5,161 nucleotides of DNA from Chloroflexota bacterium (lineage in GTDB: Bacteria > Chloroflexota > Ktedonobacteria > Ktedonobacterales > Ktedonobacteraceae), in NCBI GenBank assembly GCA_005879655.1, contig VBJK01000028.1, positions 1-5,161 of the forward strand, written 5' to 3'. Positions 1 to 5,161 of the stretch are shown piece after piece; the first letter of the stretch is position 1; each line of letters begins with the position of its first letter. The notes beneath the pieces are model-generated. The model was not told the origin of the DNA, searched no databases, and saw only the letters and a list, made by a program, of their open reading frames with translations. The position numbers and the translations under genes were made by a program.

Positions 1-1664
1 AGCGCAGTTAACCCGGCCATGCCCAGACAAAACCAGCCCGCAATCGACTCGTGGAGATTTGTCAGATAGATACCTGCGACAAGCGTACTGGCGAACAGGA
101 ATACTCGCGAGAGGTTGCCCGAATTATCGCTATTCTGAGCTGGCCCACCATGCCTGCGCCGTCGTCGTCCACGTCGTACACTGACTACATCGCCCACCTT
201 GACCTCAAGCTGTCCCGTTTCGATGCGCGTAATCACGCGCTCCAAAGAGCTTGGGAGGGTCAGTAGTACGCGTCCTGTGTCGAGCAATTGTGAAAGCACA
301 TCTTGTAGGGTCTGTTCCATACCTTTTTCGTCCAGGCCCAGGAAGTCGCGTGCGTAGGGTACAGCGACATCAATGAAATTAAAATGAGGAGCCAGGCCCG
401 TCGAGACGCCTACTAGCGTAGCAATCGCGCGACCAGTATAAGCGAACTGCGCGGGCACCTGGAAGGGTTGTCCATAAAGTAGCTGCTCCAGCTCTTGCGC
501 CACTTCAGGAAAATGAAGTTTGCGCGCCTCGCCGAGCGTAATACCATAATATTGCTCCACCATCAGCGAGATACCGCGTTCGACCGCTGCCATATTAGCA
601 TCGCGTCCAACAAAGCCAAGCTTGACCAGTGCATTGAGGATACTATGAGAATTGCGTCCAACAAAGCCCAGAAAGAGGTCACGCAACGCCAGCTTCATAT
701 GCTTCGTCAGCGTGCCAACCATACCAAAATCGACAAAGGCGATGATCGGATCACTGCCCGTTGAACCTTGTTTGACAAAGATATTACCGGGATGAGGATC
801 AGCATGAAAGAAGCCGATTTCAAAAAATTGGAAAAAGTAAGCGCTAACGGTACGCGTTGCCACCGCAAGCCGATTGATGCCTGCGGCTTCGAGTGCCTCA
901 TAATCATTAATCTTGATGCCATCGATCCATTCAAGGACCAGGACACGGCGCGAGACATAGTCATCATGAACACGAGGAATATAAACGGTTGGATCATCAC
1001 CAAACATTTCACGAAAACGTCTGGCATTCGTTGCCTCGGTGACATAGTCAATTTCTTCATAGATGGTACGCCGGAATTCGCGGTAGACGCCCCTCAGATC
1101 AATGAAATTGCTGGTATCCATAAAGCGAGTAATGACCCAGATGACAAACTTGAGCGAGCCTAAATCCATCGCTACAAGTGCATCAATATGTGGGCGTTGT
1201 ACTTTGACGGCAACGGTCTCCCCCGTTGTTGCGAGCACAGCTTTATGGACCTGTCCTAGCGAGGCCGCGGCGGTACATTCTCGTTCCAGCGTACTAAATA
1301 GCTTAGTGATGGGCTGACCCAATTCGCTCTCAATGACGCGTACAACGTGTTCAAAGGGGGCTGCTGGTACTTCGTCCTGTAGGGTGCTGAGCACCTTGAG
1401 TGCCTGATCTGGTAGCAGGTCTGCGCGTGAGCTGAGGAACTGTCCTAGCTTAATCATGAGCACGCCCAGTTTGAGTGCTGCTTTGCGGAATGCAGTGAGG
1501 ACCTCTATTAAAACGTCAACGTTGGGTCGCACCTCATAATGGCCGCGTTCATGGGCGCGAATGACGCGACGCCGCTCACGATAGATAACCCAGATCGTCC
1601 AGAGCAGTAAACGGCTAACGACGATTGCCCTCCATAATCGGTACCAGGGTGAGATTGCTGACAT
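1..1664 (-). CDS. ABC1/UbiB (AarF) family atypical protein kinase, 3' end outside the window
   Basis: The reverse strand is open without a stop from ATG at 1664-1662 to base 1, giving 554 codons plus two bases. I followed the frame line by line and saw no frameshift. An in-frame stop (reverse TAA, 1673-1671) fixes this as the first ATG. Family hallmarks are in order: KLGQ at residues 72-75 (the KxGQ motif of the UbiB N-terminal extension), the Ala-rich loop AAASLGQVH at 132-140 that replaces the kinase Gly-rich loop, VAVK with the ATP-binding Lys154, E204-x-D206 (ExD), HADPHPGN at 287-294 (catalytic loop) and DFG at 312-314. A basic stretch (R500-R504) is followed by two hydrophobic segments, about 521-534 and 541-554, matching the C-terminal membrane helices of the family. 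Since UbiB proteins are about 550 residues, only a few are probably missing. Known members are membrane-associated ATPases or kinases supporting isoprenoid quinone or lipid metabolism; the specific role here is unknown. It is transcribed divergently from the restriction-modification cassette. Confidence 0.95.
   Translation of the reverse strand, partial: MSAISPWYRLWRAIVVSRLLLWTIWVIYRERRRVIRAHERGHYEVRPNVDVLIEVLTAFRKAALKLGVLMIKLGQFLSSRADLLPDQALKVLSTLQDEVPAAPFEHVVRVIESELGQPITKLFSTLERECTAAASLGQVHKAVLATTGETVAVKVQRPHIDALVAMDLGSLKFVIWVITRFMDTSNFIDLRGVYREFRRTIYEEIDYVTEATNARRFREMFGDDPTVYIPRVHDDYVSRRVLVLEWIDGIKINDYEALEAAGINRLAVATRTVSAYFFQFFEIGFFHADPHPGNIFVKQGSTGSDPIIAFVDFGMVGTLTKHMKLALRDLFLGFVGRNSHSILNALVKLGFVGRDANMAAVERGISLMVEQYYGITLGEARKLHFPEVAQELEQLLYGQPFQVPAQFAYTGRAIATLVGVSTGLAPHFNFIDVAVPYARDFLGLDEKGMEQTLQDVLSQLLDTGRVLLTLPSSLERVITRIETGQLEVKVGDVVSVRRGRRRRRHGGPAQNSDNSGNLSRVFLFASTLVAGIYLTNLHESIAGWFCLGMAGLTA
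603..668 (-). repeat. 15-base direct repeat inside the UbiB-family gene
   Basis: GCGTCCAACAAAGCC occurs at 603-617 and again at 654-668, exactly 51 bases (17 codons) apart. On the coding strand both copies encode GFVGR (residues 333-337 and 350-354). It lies in the helical region after the DFG motif. It may be a small internal duplication or chance codon reuse. The frame is intact. Confidence 0.6.
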
Positions 1665-1675
1665 GAACTCTTATA

Positions 1676-1682
1676 CCTTTCC
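1676..1682 (-). promoter_or_regulatory. Possible ribosome binding site of the UbiB-family gene
   Basis: The reverse strand reads GGAAAGG, ending 11 bases before the ATG at 1664. The match is purine-rich but weaker and more distant than the Shine-Dalgarno sequences of the plus-strand genes. No convincing -35/-10 pair for this gene was found upstream: reverse-strand TACAAT (1701-1696) and TATACA (1753-1748) resemble -10 boxes but neither has a good -35 partner. Confidence 0.4.
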
Positions 1683-1778
1683 ATGATTAAGAGAGATTGT
1701 ATGGTGAAGATGCTGGTCATATGCGAGTTTGCTCGCTGGCCCTATCTTGTATAGTCTTTTTGGATAAGAAAGTTGCAG

Positions 1779-1795
1779 AAGGGAGGACATCCCTT
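1779..1795. repeat. Short inverted repeat in the divergent intergenic region
   Basis: AAGGGA (1779-1784) and TCCCTT (1790-1795) form a perfect 6-bp stem around a 5-base loop. It lies between the two divergent gene starts, where a terminator is not expected. An operator or chance are both possible. The rest of the 265-base gap (1665-1929) shows only the plus-strand promoter and the ribosome binding sites described separately. Confidence 0.3.
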
Positions 1796-1821
1796 TCTTT
1801 GAGATAAGTCACGGCAAGCCC

Positions 1822-1850
1822 TTGCAAAAGCAATAGCCTTTGATTATACT
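1822..1850 (+). promoter_or_regulatory. Sigma70-type promoter for the methyltransferase/endonuclease cassette
   Basis: A -35 box TTGCAA (1822-1827, 4 of 6 consensus bases) and a -10 box TATACT (1845-1850, 5 of 6) are separated by exactly 17 bases. This predicts a start near 1857 and a leader of about 70 bases before the methyltransferase ATG at 1930. It is the best promoter-like match in the window and would serve both cassette genes. ATAGCCT occurs between the two boxes (1833-1839) and again just before the ribosome binding site (1901-1907), which could be a regulatory repeat but is short. Confidence 0.6.
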
Positions 1851-1914
1851 GCCGAAGAGACAAATAGAAATTTCTACTACCCTGGAATGCCAATAAACCT
1901 ATAGCCTATTGCAC

Positions 1915-1921
1915 GGAGGAG
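1915..1921 (+). promoter_or_regulatory. Ribosome binding site deciding the methyltransferase start
   Basis: GGAGGAG ends 8 bases before ATG at 1930, which is ideal spacing. The in-frame TTG at 1909 lies upstream of, and would be partly encoded by, this site, so translation almost certainly begins at ATG 1930 and not at 1909. Confidence 0.85.
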
Positions 1922-1929
1922 ACAAAAAA

Positions 1930-2829
1930 ATGGCGAGTGAAGAAAGAGGGAAAGGTAAGTTAATTGCCTTTGGTTGGTACGGTGGAAAATATAGCCATCT
2001 CAATTGGCTCCTGCCCCTGTTACCCAAAACCACACACTTTTGTGAGCCATTTGGTGGCTCTGCCGCTGTACTCATCAATAGAGACCCATCACTGGTCGAA
2101 ACATACAATGACCTGCATAGTGAAGTTGTTAATTTCTTCCGTGTGCTCAGAAACCAGAAAGAGGCGCTGATCGAAGCTATCGGGCTAACGCCTTTTTCCC
2201 GCGAAGAGTTCGAGCTTGCCTGTAGCTCATCTGAGGAAACGTTATCTGATCTGGAAAGGGCCAGGTGTTTCTATGTGCTGGCGCGACAGGTGAGGACGGG
2301 TCTTGCGCAAAAAGCCAGTGCTGGTCGCTGGGCACATTGCCTTTTAACGAGTCGTGCAGGCATGGCTGGCGCTGTTTCGCGGTGGCTGGGAAGCGTCGAA
2401 GATCTCTCAGAAATCGCTCAGAGACTGCTCCGTGTGCAGATAGAGCATGCACCTGCCATTGAAGTTATTCGACGCTATGATAGTGAAGAAACATTATTTT
2501 ATTGTGATCCCCCTTATCCACATGACTCGCGCGGCGACAGCAATGCTTACGCCCACGAAATGACCAATGGAGAGCATAGAAGGCTGGCCGAAGTCCTGCA
2601 CAGTGTGCGAGGGAAGGTCGCATTATCTGGCTATCACTGTGCTATCATGGAAGAGCTTTATGGCGATTGGAATGCTGTTGAGGCTCCGGTGAAAATGTGT
2701 CATTCGACGAAGACGCCGCGTCAGGAAGTACTTTGGGTCAATTATGCAATTGAGGAGATAGGTATATGTCAGTCACAGAAGGAAGTGGAACCAGCACAGG
2801 AGGAGATCCTACAACGATTCTTGCTCTAG
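1930..2829 (+). CDS. D12-class (Dam-like) DNA N6-adenine methyltransferase
   Basis: This 299-residue protein should transfer a methyl group from S-adenosylmethionine to adenine N6 in a specific DNA sequence, protecting host DNA from the neighbouring endonuclease. Motifs appear in the alpha-class order: WYGGK at 16-20 (motif X, as in Dam YPGGK), CEPFGGSA at 38-45 (motif I, AdoMet binding), YNDLH at 59-63 (D61, cofactor ribose contact), DPPY at 193-196 (catalytic motif IV), GKVALSGY at 228-235 and EVLWVNY at 266-272 near the end. The central region 85-180 is the likely target-recognition part, so the recognition sequence cannot be read from motifs alone. ATG 1930 is chosen for its GGAGGAG site. 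About 27 residues follow EVLWVNY, and the last 20 or so overlap the next gene. Its length is close to E. coli Dam (278). The order methylase-then-endonuclease and the overlap support a restriction-modification role rather than an orphan regulatory Dam. Confidence 0.93.
   Translation: MASEERGKGKLIAFGWYGGKYSHLNWLLPLLPKTTHFCEPFGGSAAVLINRDPSLVETYNDLHSEVVNFFRVLRNQKEALIEAIGLTPFSREEFELACSSSEETLSDLERARCFYVLARQVRTGLAQKASAGRWAHCLLTSRAGMAGAVSRWLGSVEDLSEIAQRLLRVQIEHAPAIEVIRRYDSEETLFYCDPPYPHDSRGDSNAYAHEMTNGEHRRLAEVLHSVRGKVALSGYHCAIMEELYGDWNAVEAPVKMCHSTKTPRQEVLWVNYAIEEIGICQSQKEVEPAQEEILQRFLL
2752..2757 (+). promoter_or_regulatory. Ribosome binding site of the endonuclease gene, inside the methyltransferase
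   Basis: GAGGAG lies 8 bases before ATG 2766, within the methyltransferase coding sequence. It supports independent initiation of the second gene, probably with translational coupling because ribosomes finishing the methyltransferase pass directly over it. Confidence 0.75.
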
Positions 2830-3950
2830 CATTTGAGCGAGCTAGAGCAAGCCTCACGAGTCCAATAATAATTGACCGACAGATTGTGCAAAGAATAGAG
2901 CTGGTAGCCCGATCACCACGCAATAGAGCTTGTATTCGTTTTCTTCTGGCATGCACGCTAGCAAAAAGTATTAACCCTCATGTGGATATTCGTAAACCCT
3001 ATACAGAAATAGGAACGCCAGATGCTTACTCTGGTCGGACTATCGATGAAAACTACATAGGATCATTCGTGCGTGCACGCAAGCTAGATTGTAATGCCAC
3101 CACAGCATTTCTCACGCCAGCTTTGCGTAATATCACCACTGTATTAACGCCCGATCTAGTCATAGCAGGAAACCCACCACAGGTTTATCAAGCCGCACTC
3201 CAGTTACTCACAGATGTACAGGAGAGCAAAGTATCTGCACAAGATGTGCTTGCTGAGGCGTTTAGATGGCTTCTTTTGATGAAAGACGAAAGGGTCTTGC
3301 GACTAGATAAGGCACTTAATAGCTTGAATTTTTCAGAATCTACAGTCCCCTTATCCTCGGAAGACATTGTGACACTTGTTGAGCAACATTTGAAGTCCCC
3401 TTATTCCAGCCGTCTTCCTGTCTTAGCGGTGGCTGCTGTCTACCAAGCCGCAGAACAAAATTTGGGTGAACGCTTTCTTCCTCTGACAGCTCATAATGCC
3501 GCTGACTTACAAACGAAATCACTTGGTGATGTGCAAATTGCGCTTTTGGATGATAACAAAGTGGTAACTGCATATGAGATGAAGGCCAGGAAGGTAGAGA
3601 TAGAAGATATTAATACTGCAATTGAGAAAGTTCAAAAGGCTGGCAACAGAGTTGACAACTACATTTTTATCACTACGGAAGAGATCAGTACTCAGGTCAA
3701 AGATTATGCAGCAACTCTTTATAAAAGCACTGGTGGTATGGAGTTTGTTGTGCTTGATTGCATAGGATTTATCCGACACTTTTTACATTTATTTCACCGA
3801 ATAAGGATAAAGTTTATAAATGCGTATCAAGAGCTTGTCCTTGCAGAGCCAGATAGCGCGATCCGTCAAGAATTAAAGGTAGCATTTTTGGCACTTCGGC
3901 TTGCTTATGAAAGTGCGTACAGGGATGATGAAACTACTGATACGGTTTAG
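2766..3950 (+). CDS. Putative type II restriction endonuclease, PD-(D/E)XK type, possibly SacI-like
   Basis: The frame encodes 394 residues and overlaps the methyltransferase by 64 bases in a different frame. A PD-(D/E)XK-like core is visible: GDV at 254-256 (D255) at the start of a strand, a short turn (LLDDNK), then VVTAYEMKAR, where E271-x-K273 fits the D...ExK catalytic pattern. This is followed by a helix (about 278-292) and a strand, NYIFIT, at 298-303. The N-terminal half is mostly helical. It carries a motif-like stretch PYTEIGTPDAYSGRTIDE (78-95), then a run around TTAFLTPALRN (112-122), both with the look of a conserved recognition or family domain. From memory these resemble the SacI endonuclease family, but I could not search and am unsure. 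Linkage to the methyltransferase is the strongest functional argument. Its A+T content is higher than that of either flanking gene, consistent with transfer. Alternative: another restriction or nicking nuclease fold. Confidence 0.78.
   Translation: MSVTEGSGTSTGGDPTTILALAFERARASLTSPIIIDRQIVQRIELVARSPRNRACIRFLLACTLAKSINPHVDIRKPYTEIGTPDAYSGRTIDENYIGSFVRARKLDCNATTAFLTPALRNITTVLTPDLVIAGNPPQVYQAALQLLTDVQESKVSAQDVLAEAFRWLLLMKDERVLRLDKALNSLNFSESTVPLSSEDIVTLVEQHLKSPYSSRLPVLAVAAVYQAAEQNLGERFLPLTAHNAADLQTKSLGDVQIALLDDNKVVTAYEMKARKVEIEDINTAIEKVQKAGNRVDNYIFITTEEISTQVKDYAATLYKSTGGMEFVVLDCIGFIRHFLHLFHRIRIKFINAYQELVLAEPDSAIRQELKVAFLALRLAYESAYRDDETTDTV
2820..2851 (+). repeat. Perfect 11-bp inverted repeat straddling the methyltransferase stop codon
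   Basis: CTTGCTCTAGC (2820-2830) and GCTAGAGCAAG (2841-2851) are exact reverse complements around a 10-base loop. The methyltransferase TAG (2827-2829) lies in the left arm, while the endonuclease frame reads through both arms as codons 19-29. In the transcript this would form a stable hairpin just inside the endonuclease gene, where it could pause ribosomes or polymerase and lower endonuclease output relative to methylase. There is no U tract, so it is not a standard terminator. As DNA it could be a protein-binding dyad. The role is inferred; the symmetry is seen. Confidence 0.75.
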
Positions 3951-3974
3951 ATGAAAGAGATAGTGCTCTATAGT
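3946..3974 (+). promoter_or_regulatory. Candidate promoter for the short-chain dehydrogenase gene
   Basis: TTTAGA (3946-3951, 4 of 6 to the -35 consensus) and TATAGT (3969-3974, 5 of 6 to the -10 consensus) are separated by 17 bases. The -35 box overlaps the endonuclease stop codon. Predicted transcription starts near 3981, just before the stem-loop at 3986-4012. The -35 is mediocre, so this is only a candidate. Confidence 0.35.
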
Positions 3975-3985
3975 ATGAATGATTG

Positions 3986-4012
3986 GAACTTTCACCAGAT
4001 TGGTGAAAGTTC
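3986..4012 (+). repeat. Perfect 11-bp stem-loop after the endonuclease gene
   Basis: GAACTTTCACC (3986-3996) and GGTGAAAGTTC (4002-4012) are exact reverse complements around a 5-base loop, starting 36 bases after the endonuclease stop. Neither strand has a T tract following it, so it is not a canonical rho-independent terminator. It may be a terminator or 3' stabilising hairpin for the cassette, or an operator or 5' hairpin for the dehydrogenase, since a candidate promoter lies directly upstream. Confidence 0.7.
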
Positions 4013-4147
4013 GTCAAAACAATGCAAAAACAAACTCTCATCACCCCAACCATAAATCGCACACTATCCCAAACCCCCCATGTCACTTTCAACCACCCAT
4101 CATCGTGTCCCCTCTATGCCAACCATCATTCATATCACCAACCCAAC
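4013..4147 (+). other. G-poor, A/C-rich leader before the short-chain dehydrogenase
   Basis: Only 7 of these 135 bases are G on the plus strand, and C and A dominate, including a run of six C at 4074-4079. Such a leader would be nearly unstructured in RNA. Frames crossing it lack ribosome binding sites and recognisable protein features, so I read it as untranslated. The same A/C bias continues into the first codons of the dehydrogenase (Gln/Pro-rich start). Confidence 0.5.
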
Positions 4148-4153
4148 AAGGAG
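4148..4153 (+). promoter_or_regulatory. Ribosome binding site deciding the dehydrogenase start
   Basis: AAGGAG lies 7 bases before ATG 4161. The in-frame ATG at 4080 has only C-rich sequence upstream, so the start at 4161 is preferred and the 27 residues before it are treated as untranslated. Confidence 0.85.
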
Positions 4154-4160
4154 TAAACCA

Positions 4161-5027
4161 ATGCCAGAAAATCAATCATACCCATCCCAGTTTCCACCAC
4201 AACAGCAGCAACCCCACGGTAGTGAGCAGAAGATGACGCCCCAACCACAGACCAGCGGAACTACTTATCAAGCCAGCGGCAAGCTGCGAGGAAAAGTAGC
4301 ACTGATTACCGGAGGTGACAGCGGGATCGGACATGCCGTTGCCGTCGCCTTTGCCAGGGAGGGAGCTAATTGTGCCATTGTCTACCTGGATGCTTACGAG
4401 GATGCCCGTGCCGTCAAGCAAGAAATTGAAGACCTCGGACGCAGTTGTCTGACCATTGCAGGCGATGTGGGCAATGAGCGTTTTTGCCAGCAAGCCGTCC
4501 AGCAGACCGTGACTACGCTGGGCAAGCTGGACATTCTGGTCAATAATGCTGCCGAACAACATCCCCAATCCAGCATTGAAGAGATCAGTGAGGGCCAGCT
4601 AGAACAAACTTTCCGCACAAATATCTTTTCCATGTTTTTTATGACAAAAGCAGCTCTTAAACACTTAACCAGCGAGAGCACAATCATCAATACAACTTCT
4701 GTGACTGCTTACCAAGGCTCTGCACATTTGCTCGACTACTCAGCAACAAAAGGTGCTATCGTGGCATTCACCCGTTCACTATCACAAGCATTAATCGAGA
4801 AGGGGATTCGCGTCAATGGCGTAGCTCCTGGTCCCATCTGGACACCTCTAATCCCCTCAACGATGCCGCAAGAGAAAGTCACGTCGTTTGGCTCGGATGT
4901 GCCGATGAAGCGCGCAGGACAGCCGGAGGAACTTGCACCCGCTTATGTCTTCCTGGCGTCCAAGGACTCTTCCTACATGGCAGGTCAGATTCTTCATCTC
5001 AATGGAGGCGTCGTAGTCAATGGCTAA
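4161..5027 (+). CDS. SDR family oxidoreductase, YhdF/YghA-type
   Basis: A 288-residue classical short-chain dehydrogenase/reductase, expected to be a cytoplasmic NAD(P)-dependent alcohol or carbonyl oxidoreductase. Motifs seen: TGGDSGIG at 50-57 (nucleotide-binding Gly-rich loop), GDV at 101-103, NNAA at 128-131, N154 in the TNIFS stretch, S180 and the Y193-x3-K197 pair (catalytic tetrad N-S-Y-K), and the APG segment at 222-224. The sequence ends in NGGVVVNG. A Gln/Pro-rich, disordered-looking N-terminus of about 40 residues precedes the Rossmann fold. This extension, the DILVNNAAEQHPQ stretch and the total length near 290 match the YhdF/YghA subgroup, whose Bacillus members are described as stress proteins or glucose/ribitol dehydrogenase-like. 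The true substrate is unknown. The gene lies downstream of the restriction cassette on the same strand but about 210 bases away, so it is probably a separate unit. It converges with the gene on its right, with 9 bases between stops. Confidence 0.95.
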   Translation: MPENQSYPSQFPPQQQQPHGSEQKMTPQPQTSGTTYQASGKLRGKVALITGGDSGIGHAVAVAFAREGANCAIVYLDAYEDARAVKQEIEDLGRSCLTIAGDVGNERFCQQAVQQTVTTLGKLDILVNNAAEQHPQSSIEEISEGQLEQTFRTNIFSMFFMTKAALKHLTSESTIINTTSVTAYQGSAHLLDYSATKGAIVAFTRSLSQALIEKGIRVNGVAPGPIWTPLIPSTMPQEKVTSFGSDVPMKRAGQPEELAPAYVFLASKDSSYMAGQILHLNGGVVVNG

Positions 5028-5036
5028 CCCACCCAT

Positions 5037-5161
5037 TTAGGGCTGAAGCATCAGCTGATCATTTTCATCAAAGGCAAAGTCCGCACTCTCCATATGCCAA
5101 TCCGGCTGGATGATCACAAAGTTACCAATCCAGTGATGCTTGTCGGGGTTAAGCGTGCCAG
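5037..5161 (-). CDS. C-terminal end of an unrecognised protein (5' part outside the window)
   Basis: The reverse strand is open from the right edge to TAA at 5039-5037, giving 40 residues plus a partial codon. The peptide is non-repetitive and aromatic-rich (HHWIGNFVIIQPDWHME, then DFAFDENDQLMLQP) and looks like the end of a folded domain. I do not recognise the family. Support for coding is that the frame reaches the edge without a stop, the amino-acid composition is protein-like, and it sits tightly convergent with the dehydrogenase. No terminator is visible in the 9-base gap; a 10-base palindrome ATCAGCTGAT (5050-5059) lies within this coding end. Confidence 0.7.
   Translation of the reverse strand, partial: GTLNPDKHHWIGNFVIIQPDWHMESADFAFDENDQLMLQP

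Noticed and set aside
768..1163. Plus-strand open frame of 131 codons
   Set aside because: It lies opposite the catalytic core of the kinase (ExD, HADPHPGN), whose motifs are unambiguous. It shows no protein motifs and no good ribosome binding site.
1508..1720. Minus-strand open frame of 70 codons overlapping the kinase start
   Set aside because: It is in another frame from the kinase, which has family motifs. It has no recognisable features of its own.
1909..1929. TTG start extending the methyltransferase by seven residues
   Set aside because: The extension covers the GGAGGAG ribosome binding site that is ideally spaced for ATG 1930.
1930..3950. GAGCTC (SacI) sites as evidence for the recognition sequence
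   Set aside because: I saw none in the window, but about one is expected in 5 kb, so the absence is not informative.
4080..4160. Upstream in-frame ATG for the dehydrogenase
   Set aside because: No ribosome binding site precedes 4080, while AAGGAG sits 7 bases before ATG 4161. The 27 extra residues do not resemble the family.
3979..4236. Small plus-strand frame of 85 codons in the spacer
   Set aside because: It is low-complexity His/Pro/Asn-rich because of the A/C-rich sequence, lacks a ribosome binding site, and overlaps the dehydrogenase start out of frame.
4176..4568. Minus-strand open frame of 130 codons
   Set aside because: It is antisense to the N-terminal half of the dehydrogenase, whose motifs identify the real frame.
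5050..5059. Palindrome ATCAGCTGAT near the convergent 3' ends as a terminator
   Set aside because: It has no loop or strong stem and lies within the coding end of the minus-strand gene. A 10-base palindrome can easily be chance.

Overview
The window holds three complete bacterial genes and parts of two others, all densely packed. Left to right: a minus-strand ABC1/UbiB-family atypical kinase that runs off the left edge (1664..1); a short divergent intergenic region; a two-gene plus-strand cassette made of a D12-class (Dam-like) DNA adenine methyltransferase (1930..2829) and an overlapping gene that looks like its partner type II restriction endonuclease (2766..3950); a roughly 210-base spacer with a perfect stem-loop and a G-poor leader; a plus-strand short-chain dehydrogenase of the YhdF/YghA type (4161..5027); and the C-terminal end of an unrecognised minus-strand gene (5161..5037) that converges on the dehydrogenase with only 9 bases between stop codons.

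Organism: bacterial. All three complete plus-strand genes have strong Shine-Dalgarno sequences, the methyltransferase has a sigma70-type promoter, and there are no introns. G+C is moderate. Sampled 60-base lines give 58% in the kinase (481-540), 57% in the dehydrogenase (4441-4500), 52% in the methyltransferase (2041-2100) and 37% in the putative endonuclease (3661-3720). My guess is a chromosomal segment of a soil bacterium, perhaps Chloroflexota (Ktedonobacteria-like), but no taxonomic marker is present and this is weak.

How the genes work together: the central pair reads as a self-contained restriction-modification cassette. The methyltransferase would protect host DNA at a specific site and the endonuclease would cut unmethylated invaders. 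The methylase comes first, with its own promoter. The endonuclease starts inside the methylase's 3' end with its own ribosome binding site (64-base overlap). A perfect 11-bp inverted repeat straddles the methylase stop codon inside the endonuclease gene. No separate controller (C) protein gene is visible. The lower G+C of the endonuclease against both flanks fits acquisition by transfer between two housekeeping or stress genes. The kinase and the dehydrogenase have no evident functional link to the cassette.

Most worth a second look are the putative endonuclease and its unknown recognition site, the hairpin at the methylase stop codon, and the promoter, hairpin and G-poor leader arrangement before the dehydrogenase.
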